From: QHYU01 sp041493955
GTDB taxonomy: Bacteria; Acidobacteriota; Terriglobia; Acidiferrales; UBA7541
DNA: 32,829 nucleotides
Assembly (NCBI GenBank): GCA_041493955.1
Contig: JBGPZW010000018.1
Location: forward strand, 1 to 32,829
Direction of reading: 5' to 3'
Part shown: one piece after another, positions 26,206 through 32,829 of the stretch
How the letters are laid out: every line of letters starts with the position of its first letter
Position numbering within the stretch: position 1 is the first letter of the stretch
Translations under genes and position numbers: made by a program
Notes under the pieces: model-generated
The model's input: the letters and a program-made list of their open reading frames with translations, nothing else
Databases searched by the model: none
Told to the model about the DNA's origin: nothing

Positions 26206-27369
26206 ATGAATCTCGGCATCTACATCCAAGTGCCTTTCTGCCAGACGAAGTGCACCTACTGCAACTTTCATACGGGTGTGTTTGCGAAAAGCCTTTACGA
26301 TCCCTACGTCAGTGCCGTCTGCCGCGAACTGACCGAGCGTAGCGCGGCGTGGCGTGCGGCACCCGCCCCGTCACAGAGGGCAGATGGGCTGATCGTGGAC
26401 ACGGTGTACATCGGAGGTGGCACGCCCAGTCTGTTCGATCCGGCGGCGCTGACGCGCCTCCTCGATACGCTGCGCGGGTGCTTCCGCTGCCAGCTCCAGG
26501 AAGTCACGCTCGAAGCTGATCCGGAGACGATCACTCCTGAGAAAGCTGCGGCGTGGCGCGCGGCGGGCATAAATCGTATCAGCATGGGTGTCCAGTCGTT
26601 CCACGACCAGGAACTCTCCGCTGCGGGACGACTCCATCGCCGCAAGGACATTTTCAACGCTACGCGATTCCTTCGTGGGGGCGGTTTCGGGAACGTCAGC
26701 TTCGATCTGATCGCCGGCCTACCGCATCAAACCGCGGCAACCTGGGAGGAATCCCTGGAGAATCTCTTGCGCCTACGACCGGAGCATGTCTCCATTTACC
26801 TCATGGAGATCGACGAGGGTAGCCGCCTGGGCAGGGAAGTGCTCGCTGGCGGAACCCGCTATAGCGCGGGGGCACTGCCGGATGATGACGCAATGGCGGC
26901 ATTCTATGAGCGCGCCTGCGCGGGTCTAGGGACCGAGGGTTACGAGCATTACGAGATCTCCAACTGGGCCCTGCCTGGTTTTCCATCGCGCCACAACTTG
27001 AAATACTGGCGCCGCGAACCCTATCTGGGCATTGGCGCCGGAGCGCATTCCTTTGACGGCCAGGCGCGCTGGGCCAACCCGCACGACCCGGCGGAGTACG
27101 TCGCCGCGATTGAGACGGGCACGCTGCCCGCCGAGCAATACGAGATCATCACGCCGCAGGCGGCGCTGGACGAGGAACTCTTTCTCGGCTTGCGGCAACT
27201 CGAAGGAATCGACCTCGCGCGAATCGAGAGGCAGTACAATGCCAGCCTGCGGAGCCGCGTCGACCGTCTGCTTGAGGCTGGCCTGGTCGAGTTCGACGGT
27301 ACGCGCCTGCGCCTGGCGCCTTCGCGGCTCACTGTCGCCAACGAAGTCTTCGTCGAGCTGCTCAGCTAG
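26206..27369 (+). CDS. hemW: Radical SAM protein HemW (heme chaperone, HemN-like)
   Basis: HemW proteins bind heme and a [4Fe-4S] cluster and are thought to deliver heme to respiratory enzymes. They were long annotated as oxygen-independent coproporphyrinogen oxidase. The 387-residue protein has the radical SAM motif C12-x3-C16-x2-C19 in 'PFCQTKCTYCNFH'. The residue two after C19 is Phe (F21), not the extra Cys of true HemN, so HemW is the better call. 'VDTVYIGGGTPSLFDPAALTRLL', 'LEADPETITPEKAAAWRAAGINRISMGVQSF', 'NVSFDLIAGLPHQTAATWEESLENLL' and 'RHNLKYWRREPYLGIGAGAHSF' (with HNxxYW) complete the family. The start ATG 26206 gives the standard N-terminus. Confidence 0.94.
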   Translation: MNLGIYIQVPFCQTKCTYCNFHTGVFAKSLYDPYVSAVCRELTERSAAWRAAPAPSQRADGLIVDTVYIGGGTPSLFDPAALTRLLDTLRGCFRCQLQEVTLEADPETITPEKAAAWRAAGINRISMGVQSFHDQELSAAGRLHRRKDIFNATRFLRGGGFGNVSFDLIAGLPHQTAATWEESLENLLRLRPEHVSIYLMEIDEGSRLGREVLAGGTRYSAGALPDDDAMAAFYERACAGLGTEGYEHYEISNWALPGFPSRHNLKYWRREPYLGIGAGAHSFDGQARWANPHDPAEYVAAIETGTLPAEQYEIITPQAALDEELFLGLRQLEGIDLARIERQYNASLRSRVDRLLEAGLVEFDGTRLRLAPSRLTVANEVFVELLS

Positions 27370-27385
27370 GTCAACGGCTGCGGAG

Positions 27386-27405
27386 TGGCGGGCCTCAGCC
27401 CGCCA
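27386..27405 (+). other. Perfect 8-bp hairpin between hemW and the threonine aldolase gene
   Basis: TGGCGGGC, loop CTCA, GCCCGCCA lies in the 64-base gap 17 bases after the hemW stop. The following GCGCTGCTCTTG is not T-rich. It could weaken read-through or be an intergenic repeat unit. Confidence 0.4.
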
Positions 27406-27433
27406 GCGCTGCTCTTGCGCCACGGAGCGAATC

Positions 27434-28519
27434 ATGCCGGAAATCACCGCAACAAGGAGTTCGGCCGAAAGAGACGCGGAAACGAAAACGGACGCGTCTG
27501 TGGATTTGCGCAGTGACACCGTCACCAAGCCCACCCTGGAGATGCGCCGGGCCATGGCCGAGGCTGAAGTGGGCGACGACGTCTACGGCGAAGACCCCAC
27601 GGTCAACAGGCTGCAGGCCAGGGCCGCGGAGGTTTTCGAGCGTGAGGCGGCGCTGTTCGTCCCCACCGGCTCGATGGGCAACCTCATCGCCATCAAGGTC
27701 TGGACGCATCATGGCAACGAAGTGATTTGCGAGGAGCGCGGCCACATCAATCAATACGAGCTGGCATCGATGTCGGCCATCGCCGGGTGCATTCCGCGCA
27801 CCACCAGTGCTCCGGACGGCATCCTCATGTGGGACCGTATCGAGCCGCTGATTCGCCCGAAGATCTATTACCACGCACAAACCGCTCTGATCTCGTTGGA
27901 AAATACGCACAATATGGCCGGCGGAACGGTCTATCCTCTTGATGTCGTTGAACACATTTGCGAGCACGCGCACGCTGTGGGGCTGCGGGTGCATCTCGAC
28001 GGCGCGCGGATTTTCAACGCCAGTGTGGCGCAGAACCGCACCGTCGCCGACCTCGCGCGCGGATTTGACTCCGTGATGTTCTGCCTGTCGAAGGGCCTCG
28101 GCGCGCCCGTGGGCTCGATGCTGGTGGGCTCGCGCGAGTTCATCGAAAAGGCGCACGTGTACCGGAAACTCTTTGGCGGCGGGATGCGCCAGGTGGGCGT
28201 GCTGGCCGCAGCAGGCCTGGTGGCGCTGGAGAAGTCGCCGCGAATCCTCCACCGCGACCACGAGAATGCGCGCTACCTGGCCCAGGGCCTGGCGGCAATT
28301 CCCGGCATCGCCGTGGACCCAAAGAAAGTACAAACCAACATCGTGATCTTCGACGTGCGAGGGACAGGGCACACTGCTGCCGAGGTCTGCGCGGAGCTCG
28401 CCAGGCGCAAGGTGCTCGCCGGGCCGACCGAAAAGTACGCCATCCGCATGGTTACCCACTACGACGTGGACCGCGCAGGGATCGAGCGCGCGCTCGCCGC
28501 TCTGCGGGAGATCGCGTAG
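27434..28519 (+). CDS. Low-specificity L-threonine aldolase-like PLP enzyme
   Basis: A fold type I PLP enzyme that cleaves threonine/allo-threonine to glycine and acetaldehyde. The 361-residue product begins with about 20 non-conserved charged residues. Then 'VDLRSDTVTKPTLEMRRAMAEAEVGDDVYGEDPTVNRLQ' follows, diagnostic of the family. 'FVPTGSMGNLIAI', 'ERGHINQYE', 'ISLENTHNMAGGTVYPLD', 'VHLDGARIFNAS' (the Asp binds the PLP ring nitrogen), 'FCLSKGLGAPVGSMLVGS' with PLP lysine K220, and 'YRKLFGGGMRQVGVLAAAGLVALE' are all intact. ATG 27434 is preceded by GGAG. It lies 64 bases after hemW across a hairpin, so co-transcription is possible but attenuated. Confidence 0.93.
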   Translation: MPEITATRSSAERDAETKTDASVDLRSDTVTKPTLEMRRAMAEAEVGDDVYGEDPTVNRLQARAAEVFEREAALFVPTGSMGNLIAIKVWTHHGNEVICEERGHINQYELASMSAIAGCIPRTTSAPDGILMWDRIEPLIRPKIYYHAQTALISLENTHNMAGGTVYPLDVVEHICEHAHAVGLRVHLDGARIFNASVAQNRTVADLARGFDSVMFCLSKGLGAPVGSMLVGSREFIEKAHVYRKLFGGGMRQVGVLAAAGLVALEKSPRILHRDHENARYLAQGLAAIPGIAVDPKKVQTNIVIFDVRGTGHTAAEVCAELARRKVLAGPTEKYAIRMVTHYDVDRAGIERALAALREIA

Positions 28520-28586
28520 CACCATCTCTCGTCCCGCGAAGGCTCGCCCGCCGGGACCATCTTCCGAGGCGAACCACTCCGTGAAA

Positions 28587-28600
28587 ACAGGCCGGCCTGT
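28587..28600. promoter_or_regulatory. Perfect 14-bp palindrome abutting the M2 peptidase promoter -10 box
   Basis: ACAGGCCGGCCTGT is its own reverse complement and ends one base before TATACT (28602-28607). Its position within the -35/-10 spacer is where repressors commonly bind, so it is a candidate operator; no regulator is known. Confidence 0.4.
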
Positions 28601-28601
28601 G

Positions 28602-28607
28602 TATACT
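28602..28607 (+). promoter_or_regulatory. -10 element of the M2 peptidase-DUF885 pair
   Basis: TATACT lies 59 bases before the start codon. No convincing -35 hexamer is present 17 bases upstream. Confidence 0.4.
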
Positions 28608-28666
28608 GGCGGGCCGCGCTGCCTTCCGGGCAATTGATCCGGTGGGCACCGACCAGGGGGAGACCG

Positions 28667-30532
28667 ATGCTTCGCCATATTTTTGCTGACCGGGCCCGAC
28701 TGTTTCGCTCGCTTGCCGTGCTGATCCTGCTGAGCATCTCTACCATTTCCGCGCTGGCACAGACGCCGTCCGCCCAGAAAAAGAGGAGCTCGACGGTTGC
28801 GGCGACTGTGGCCGAAGCAAGCGCTTTTGTGGGCAGGGCCGAAAAGCGCCTGCTCGATCTGTGGATCAAACAGAGTCACGCCGACTGGGTGGCGCAGAAC
28901 TTTATCACCGACGACACCGAGATGATTTCCGCCGAGGCAGACCAGAACGTCAAGGCGGCTACGGCGGAACTCGCGGCTGAGGCCCGGCGTTTTGACACGC
29001 TCAAGTTGCCCGCGGACGTGGCGCGAAAGATCAAGCTGCTCAAACTCTCGGTGCACGTTCCCGCGCCACACAATCCGGCCGAACAAGCGGAACTGGCACA
29101 GATCGCCGCATCCTTGCAAGGCGACTACGGCAAGGGCAAGTGGTGTCCTGAGGGCGAGAGCGGAAAATGCCTGTCGCTGGGTCAGATGGAACGCATCCTG
29201 GCCGAAAGCCGCGACCCTGAGGAGCTGTTGCGCGTCTGGCGCGGCTGGCACGCCATATCGCCGCCCATGCAAAAGCGCTATGAGCGCCTGGTCGAGCTGG
29301 GCAACAAGGGCGCTCGCGAGCTGGGCTTCGCCGACGTCGGCGCGATGTGGCGCTCGAGTTACGACATGCCCCCGGAAGCCTTCAGCGCCGAACTCGAGCG
29401 GCTGTGGCAGCAGGTTCGCCCGCTGTACGAGTCGTTGCACGCCTATACGCGCGCGCAACTCGCCAAGAAGTATGGCAAAAGCGTCGTTTCCGAGGACGGA
29501 GCCATCCCGGCGCACCTGCTCGGCAATATGTGGAGCCAGCAGTGGAACAATATCTACCCCCTGCTCGCTCCAGCCGCGGGCGACCCGGGCTTTGACCTCA
29601 CCGAGCTTCTGAAAGCGAAGAAAGTGGACGAGCGCGGCATGGTGCGCTACGGCGAGGCATTCTTCATCTCTCTCGGGTTCGACGCGCTGCCGCAGACTTT
29701 CTGGGAGCGCTCGCTGTTCACCAAGCCGCGCGACCGCGACGTCGTCTGTCACGCCAGCGCCTGGAGCATTGACTACAAGAACGACCTGCGCCTGAAGATG
29801 TGCATCGAGATCAACGACGAGGATTTCACCACTATCCACCATGAACTCGGCCACAACTTCTACCAACGTGCCTATAATCGTCAGCCGCCCCTGTTCCAGA
29901 ACAGCGCCAACGACGGCTTCCACGAGGCGATCGGCGACACGATTGCTCTCTCGGTGACTCCGGAGTATTTGAAGAAGATCGGTTTCCTTGAAACAGTGCC
30001 GCCTCCGTCGGGCGACCTGGGCCTGCTGATGAAACTGGCGCTCGACAAGGTAGCCTTTCTACCCTTCGGCCTGCTTGTAGACCAGTGGCGCTGGAAGGTT
30101 TTCTCTGGCGAGGTGAAGCCTGCCGACTACAACAAGGCGTGGTGGGAGCTGCGCAGGAAGTATCAAGGCGTGGCGCCGCCGGTGGCGCGCAGCGAGGCCG
30201 ACTTCGATCCCGGTGCGAAGTATCACGTGCCCGCCAACGTGCCCTATACGCGCTATTTCCTAGCCACCATTTTGCAGTTTCAGTTCCATCGGGCCCTGTG
30301 CCGCGAAGCCGGCTTTGCCGGGCCGCTGCATCGCTGCTCGGTGTACGACAGCAAGGCCGCTGGCGCGAAACTCACAAAGATGCTGCAGATGGGGCAAAGC
30401 CGCCCGTGGCCCGAGGCGCTTGAAGGCCTGACCGGCGAGAAACAGCTTGATGCCTCGGCGATTCTCGACTACTTCGCGCCGCTGAAGAAATGGCTCGACG
30501 ATCAGAACCAGGGGCGCACGATTGGTTGGTAG
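28667..30532 (+). CDS. Exported M2-family (angiotensin-converting enzyme-like) zinc dipeptidyl carboxypeptidase
   Basis: A 621-residue bacterial homologue of ACE. A signal peptide (about 8-32, ending ISALAQ) sends it to the periplasm or outside. The zinc site is complete: H392-E-L-G-H396 with catalytic E393, and third ligand E420 in 'GFHEAIGD', 24 residues after the second His exactly as in ACE. Further ACE blocks are 'VCHASAWSIDYKNDLRLKMCIEINDEDFTTIHHELGH', whose two Cys match an ACE disulfide, and 'AKYHVPANVPYTRYFLATILQFQFHRALC'. The latter keeps the Lys and Tyr that bind the substrate carboxylate and the Arg that binds chloride in ACE. It should remove C-terminal dipeptides; the substrate is unknown. 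ATG 28667 follows AGGGGGAG. The DUF885 peptidase gene follows after 56 bases. Confidence 0.93.
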   Translation: MLRHIFADRARLFRSLAVLILLSISTISALAQTPSAQKKRSSTVAATVAEASAFVGRAEKRLLDLWIKQSHADWVAQNFITDDTEMISAEADQNVKAATAELAAEARRFDTLKLPADVARKIKLLKLSVHVPAPHNPAEQAELAQIAASLQGDYGKGKWCPEGESGKCLSLGQMERILAESRDPEELLRVWRGWHAISPPMQKRYERLVELGNKGARELGFADVGAMWRSSYDMPPEAFSAELERLWQQVRPLYESLHAYTRAQLAKKYGKSVVSEDGAIPAHLLGNMWSQQWNNIYPLLAPAAGDPGFDLTELLKAKKVDERGMVRYGEAFFISLGFDALPQTFWERSLFTKPRDRDVVCHASAWSIDYKNDLRLKMCIEINDEDFTTIHHELGHNFYQRAYNRQPPLFQNSANDGFHEAIGDTIALSVTPEYLKKIGFLETVPPPSGDLGLLMKLALDKVAFLPFGLLVDQWRWKVFSGEVKPADYNKAWWELRRKYQGVAPPVARSEADFDPGAKYHVPANVPYTRYFLATILQFQFHRALCREAGFAGPLHRCSVYDSKAAGAKLTKMLQMGQSRPWPEALEGLTGEKQLDASAILDYFAPLKKWLDDQNQGRTIGW

Positions 30533-30588
30533 CGGCGGCCCGGCCTTTTCGTGCCAACCGTCAGTTTCAGCTCAAGAATAGGGGGCGA

Positions 30589-32298
30589 ATGCGAAACATC
30601 CTGTCTGCGATCGGTTTGATGGCCACATTGCTCTCGGCCTCGCCCGCGCGGGGACAGACTCCGGCACCTGTCGCGGCAGGAAACCGGTCTCTGCGCGCTC
30701 TGGCGGAGGAGTTTTTCGCCTGGCGGGCGGTGACGCAGCCGGCCACCACGGATGACGTCGCCCGCGTCGAACGGCCCGACGGCTGGGTGCCCGATTGGTC
30801 TCCCGCAACGCTGGGGGACATGGGAACGAAACTCGCGGACTTTCGCCGGCGGTTCGAGGCCCTGCGGCCGGACGGCTGGGTCATCCCCGAGAAGGTGGAC
30901 TACCTGTTGCTGCGCTCGGCGATCGAGCGAGTTGATTGGGAGCTCAACACTCTCCGGTCCGCTCACACTAGTCCGAAATTCTACGTGGATCAGACTCTCG
31001 GCTCTGTTTTTGAGCTGTTGCTGCAACCGCCGCCGTTCAGCGAGGCGCGGACGCGGAACCTGATCCTGCGGCTGGAATCGATTCCGTCCACGGTGAGGCA
31101 CGCACGGACAAACCTGACCGAGGGCGCGGCACCGTTTGCGGACGTGGCCCTGGGAGGCCTCGAGCACATTGCGGAGCGGCTCGAGCGCACCGGCAGGGAA
31201 GTCGTGCCGTTGCTGTCGGAAGGCCAGCGCGCCAGATTCACAGCCGCAGTCCGGCAGGCCGGCGTGGCGCTCGAGGAATTCGCCGCCTGGCTGCACGATA
31301 AGAAGCCGGGCATGCGCCCCGGCGTGGCAGTCGGTCGCGAGAACTACGAGCGCTACCTGAAACGCATCGCGCTCTTGCCCTATTCGGGCGATGAACTACT
31401 GCAAATTGCCGACTTGGAGTGGAACCGCTCGGTCGCTTTTGAAGCCTACGCGAAGCAGCGCAACAGTAATTTGCCTCCCGCAAGGCTCTTCCGCGATTCG
31501 GCTGAGCAGATCGCCGCAACTAAGATTCACGAGGAAGGGATTCGCAAGTTTTTGGCGGAAAAGGGCATCGTCGATGTACCCGCCTGGATGGGCCACTACG
31601 GGAACCGGGAAATCCCCGCATACTTGGTAGCGCTTGGCTACCCCGGCGTGTTCGACGACCTAACTTCAGCCTCGCGCCTCGGCCAGGATTCCACAAGTTA
31701 CATCCCCGAGCCTTCGCCGAACCTCGCGTTCTGGGGGCGTGCCTCGGCGCAGGATCCGCGCCCCCTGATCGTGCACGAAGGCGTTCCCGGGCACTTCTTC
31801 CAGAAGGCGCTATCCTGGGAGCAGCCCGATTTCATTCGGCGGCAGTACTTCGACTCCGGCCCGATTGAGGGCCTCGGCTTCTATGCCGAGGAGCTGATGC
31901 TGCAATTCGGGCTGTTTGACGACGCGCCGCAGTCGCTCGACATGCTCTACCGCTTCATGCGCCTGCGCGCGCTGCGCGTGGCGGCAGACGTGAAACTTGC
32001 TCGCGCCGAATTCTCCATTGACGACGCCGCGCGGTACCTGGCCCAGACCGTGCCGATGGACGAGACCACCGCACGCGAGGAGGCCGTCTTCTTTGCCTCC
32101 AACCCCGGCCAGGCCATCACCTACCAGATCGGCAAGGCCCAGATCATGAAGTTCCTCACCGATGTGCGCATGCACCAGGGCGAGAAGTTCAACCTGAAGG
32201 AGTTTCACAATTCGCTCTGGAAAAACGGCAACGTGCCGATCGCGCTGCAGCGGTGGGAAGCGCTGGGGACCGACGACGAGGTCCGCAAGCTCTGGTAG
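30589..32298 (+). CDS. Exported DUF885-family putative metallopeptidase
   Basis: A 569-residue protein with a signal peptide (MRNILSAIGLMATLLSASPARGQ). The rest is helical and matches the DUF885 family. Late in the protein is H396-E-G-V-P-G-H402, the family HE-x-x-P-G-H variant of the zinc-binding HExxH motif. E434 in 'EGLGFYAEELML' is a likely third ligand. Also conserved are 'GRENYERYLK', 'IPAYLVALGYPG', 'SNPGQAITYQIGKAQIMKF' and 'FNLKEFHNSLWKNGNVPIALQRW'. Overall architecture recalls gluzincin carboxypeptidases, but activity and substrate are unproven. ATG 30589 follows AGGGGG. No promoter is seen in the 56-base gap after the M2 gene, so both exported peptidases probably share one mRNA and may act on the same peptide pool. 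Confidence 0.88.
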   Translation: MRNILSAIGLMATLLSASPARGQTPAPVAAGNRSLRALAEEFFAWRAVTQPATTDDVARVERPDGWVPDWSPATLGDMGTKLADFRRRFEALRPDGWVIPEKVDYLLLRSAIERVDWELNTLRSAHTSPKFYVDQTLGSVFELLLQPPPFSEARTRNLILRLESIPSTVRHARTNLTEGAAPFADVALGGLEHIAERLERTGREVVPLLSEGQRARFTAAVRQAGVALEEFAAWLHDKKPGMRPGVAVGRENYERYLKRIALLPYSGDELLQIADLEWNRSVAFEAYAKQRNSNLPPARLFRDSAEQIAATKIHEEGIRKFLAEKGIVDVPAWMGHYGNREIPAYLVALGYPGVFDDLTSASRLGQDSTSYIPEPSPNLAFWGRASAQDPRPLIVHEGVPGHFFQKALSWEQPDFIRRQYFDSGPIEGLGFYAEELMLQFGLFDDAPQSLDMLYRFMRLRALRVAADVKLARAEFSIDDAARYLAQTVPMDETTAREEAVFFASNPGQAITYQIGKAQIMKFLTDVRMHQGEKFNLKEFHNSLWKNGNVPIALQRWEALGTDDEVRKLW

Positions 32299-32350
32299 CC
32301 CTGCATCTGTCTACCCGATAATCGTTTCGCACACACGGCATCGTCCGGTT

Positions 32351-32379
32351 TTGGAGGCCCGGAAGCGCTGTGGTATAAA
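32351..32379 (+). promoter_or_regulatory. Promoter of the acyl-CoA dehydrogenase gene
   Basis: TTGGAG (32351-32356), 17 bases, TATAAA (32374-32379) with an extended TGG directly upstream. The start codon is 48 bases on. Confidence 0.55.
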
Positions 32380-32427
32380 AGTGCCGGGTATTGTTGGCCC
32401 GGATTTGCTGCGCCCTCGCGAGGTTTC

Positions 32428-32829
32428 GTGGACTTCTCCTTTACCGATGAACAGCGGCAACTGCGCCAGAGCATCCGCGAATTTGCCGAATCGGAAATCG
32501 CCCCGCACATCATGGAGTGGGATGAGGCCTCCCACTTTCCCGTGGAGATCATGCCGCAGCTTGCGGAGATGGGCCTGCTGGGGGTGATTTTCCCCGAGCA
32601 ATATGGCGGCGCGGGCCTGGGCTACATCGAATACGTGACGGTGATTGAGGAGCTGGCGCGCGTGGACGGCTCGGTCGGCCTGATTGTTGCGGCGCACAAT
32701 TCGCTCTGCACGAATCACATTTTCAAGTTCGGTAGCGAAGAGCAGCGGCGGAAATACGTCGTGCCGCTGGCGCAGGGCAAAAAGATCGGCTGCTGGTCGC
32801 TGACTGAGCCCGAAGCCGGCTCCGACGCC
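32428..32829 (+). CDS. Acyl-CoA dehydrogenase, N-terminal part (3' end outside window)
   Basis: The frame is open from GTG 32428 to the window edge (134 residues). It begins VDFSFTDEQRQLRQSIREFAESEIAPH and continues with 'LAEMGLLGVIFPEQYGGAGLGYIEYVTVIEELARVDGSVGLIVAAHNSLCTNHIFKFGSEEQRRKYVVPLAQGKKIGCWSLTEPEAGSDA'. This is the alpha-helical N-terminal domain and start of the beta domain of FAD-dependent acyl-CoA dehydrogenases, including the FAD-contacting 'W.LTEP.AGSDA'. Such enzymes introduce the alpha-beta double bond in fatty acid or branched acyl-CoA oxidation. The chain-length class depends on the missing catalytic base region. GAGG lies 5 bases before the GTG start. Confidence 0.92.
   Translation, partial: MDFSFTDEQRQLRQSIREFAESEIAPHIMEWDEASHFPVEIMPQLAEMGLLGVIFPEQYGGAGLGYIEYVTVIEELARVDGSVGLIVAAHNSLCTNHIFKFGSEEQRRKYVVPLAQGKKIGCWSLTEPEAGSDA

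Noticed and set aside
27395..29923. 842-codon open frame on the minus strand opposite the threonine aldolase and M2 peptidase genes
   Set aside because: It lies opposite two well-conserved genes, has low-complexity Arg/His/Gly/Val-rich composition and matches no family; long antisense frames are expected in GC-rich DNA.

Overview
The window is a GC-rich, gene-dense bacterial chromosome segment, most likely from an Acidobacteriota member, probably an uncultured one. The best taxonomic clue is the protein at 21048-22766. It has the von Willebrand A-like 'DALNT' architecture of the VWFA-related family that is typical of, and nearly confined to, Acidobacteriota. Supporting signs are the many exported proteins, the bacillithiol gene bshC, and the -10/-35 promoters close to start codons. 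I see no insertion sequence, prophage, CRISPR array, tRNA or rRNA. No gap between genes exceeds about 270 bases, so this reads as core chromosome rather than an island.

Layout. 1-1689: tail of an amidohydrolase, a membrane-anchored RidA-like protein and an EamA-type transporter. 1752-3818 (minus): leuC-leuD, isopropylmalate isomerase. 4087-6163: a periplasmic HtrA/DegP-type protease and a very basic peptidoglycan-binding-domain protein. 6348-7871: an aldehyde dehydrogenase ending at a strong hairpin. 8111-10950: hrcA-grpE-dnaJ, the heat-shock repressor and co-chaperones, without dnaK. 11081-11833 (minus): an unrecognised anchored protein with an internally duplicated 'TG(I/V)FIN' module. It is divergent from rsmE (11913-12656), which is followed by a putative beta-barrel protein and a small YkvA-like protein. 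14148-14879 (minus): a family 2 glycosyltransferase, divergent from lepB-carA-carB (15017-20068). 20136-21035: a DapA/HOGA-type aldolase. 21048-22766 (minus): the VWFA-related protein, divergent from bshC (22896-24503). 24599-28519: a LacD-type aldolase, a YjbQ protein, HemW and a threonine aldolase. 28667-32298: two exported metallopeptidases, an ACE-like M2 peptidase and a DUF885 protein. From 32428: the start of an acyl-CoA dehydrogenase cut by the window edge.

Functional themes are envelope and protein quality control (HtrA, GrpE/DnaJ/HrcA, LepB, exported peptidases), amino-acid and pyrimidine synthesis (LeuCD, CarAB, threonine aldolase) and redox/thiol metabolism (BshC, aldehyde dehydrogenase).

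Most notable points: carA appears to start at a CTG codon, 52 codons upstream of the first conventional start; an exact 20-bp tandem duplication at the lepB start creates a second, out-of-frame ATG; the 'TGxFIN' protein has a repeated module I do not recognise; several genes have sigma70-like -10 boxes only 6-13 bases before their start codons, suggesting leaderless or very short-leader mRNAs; and an ACE-like peptidase has a perfect palindrome abutting its -10 box. I did not find convincing evidence for a wholly new multi-gene system.
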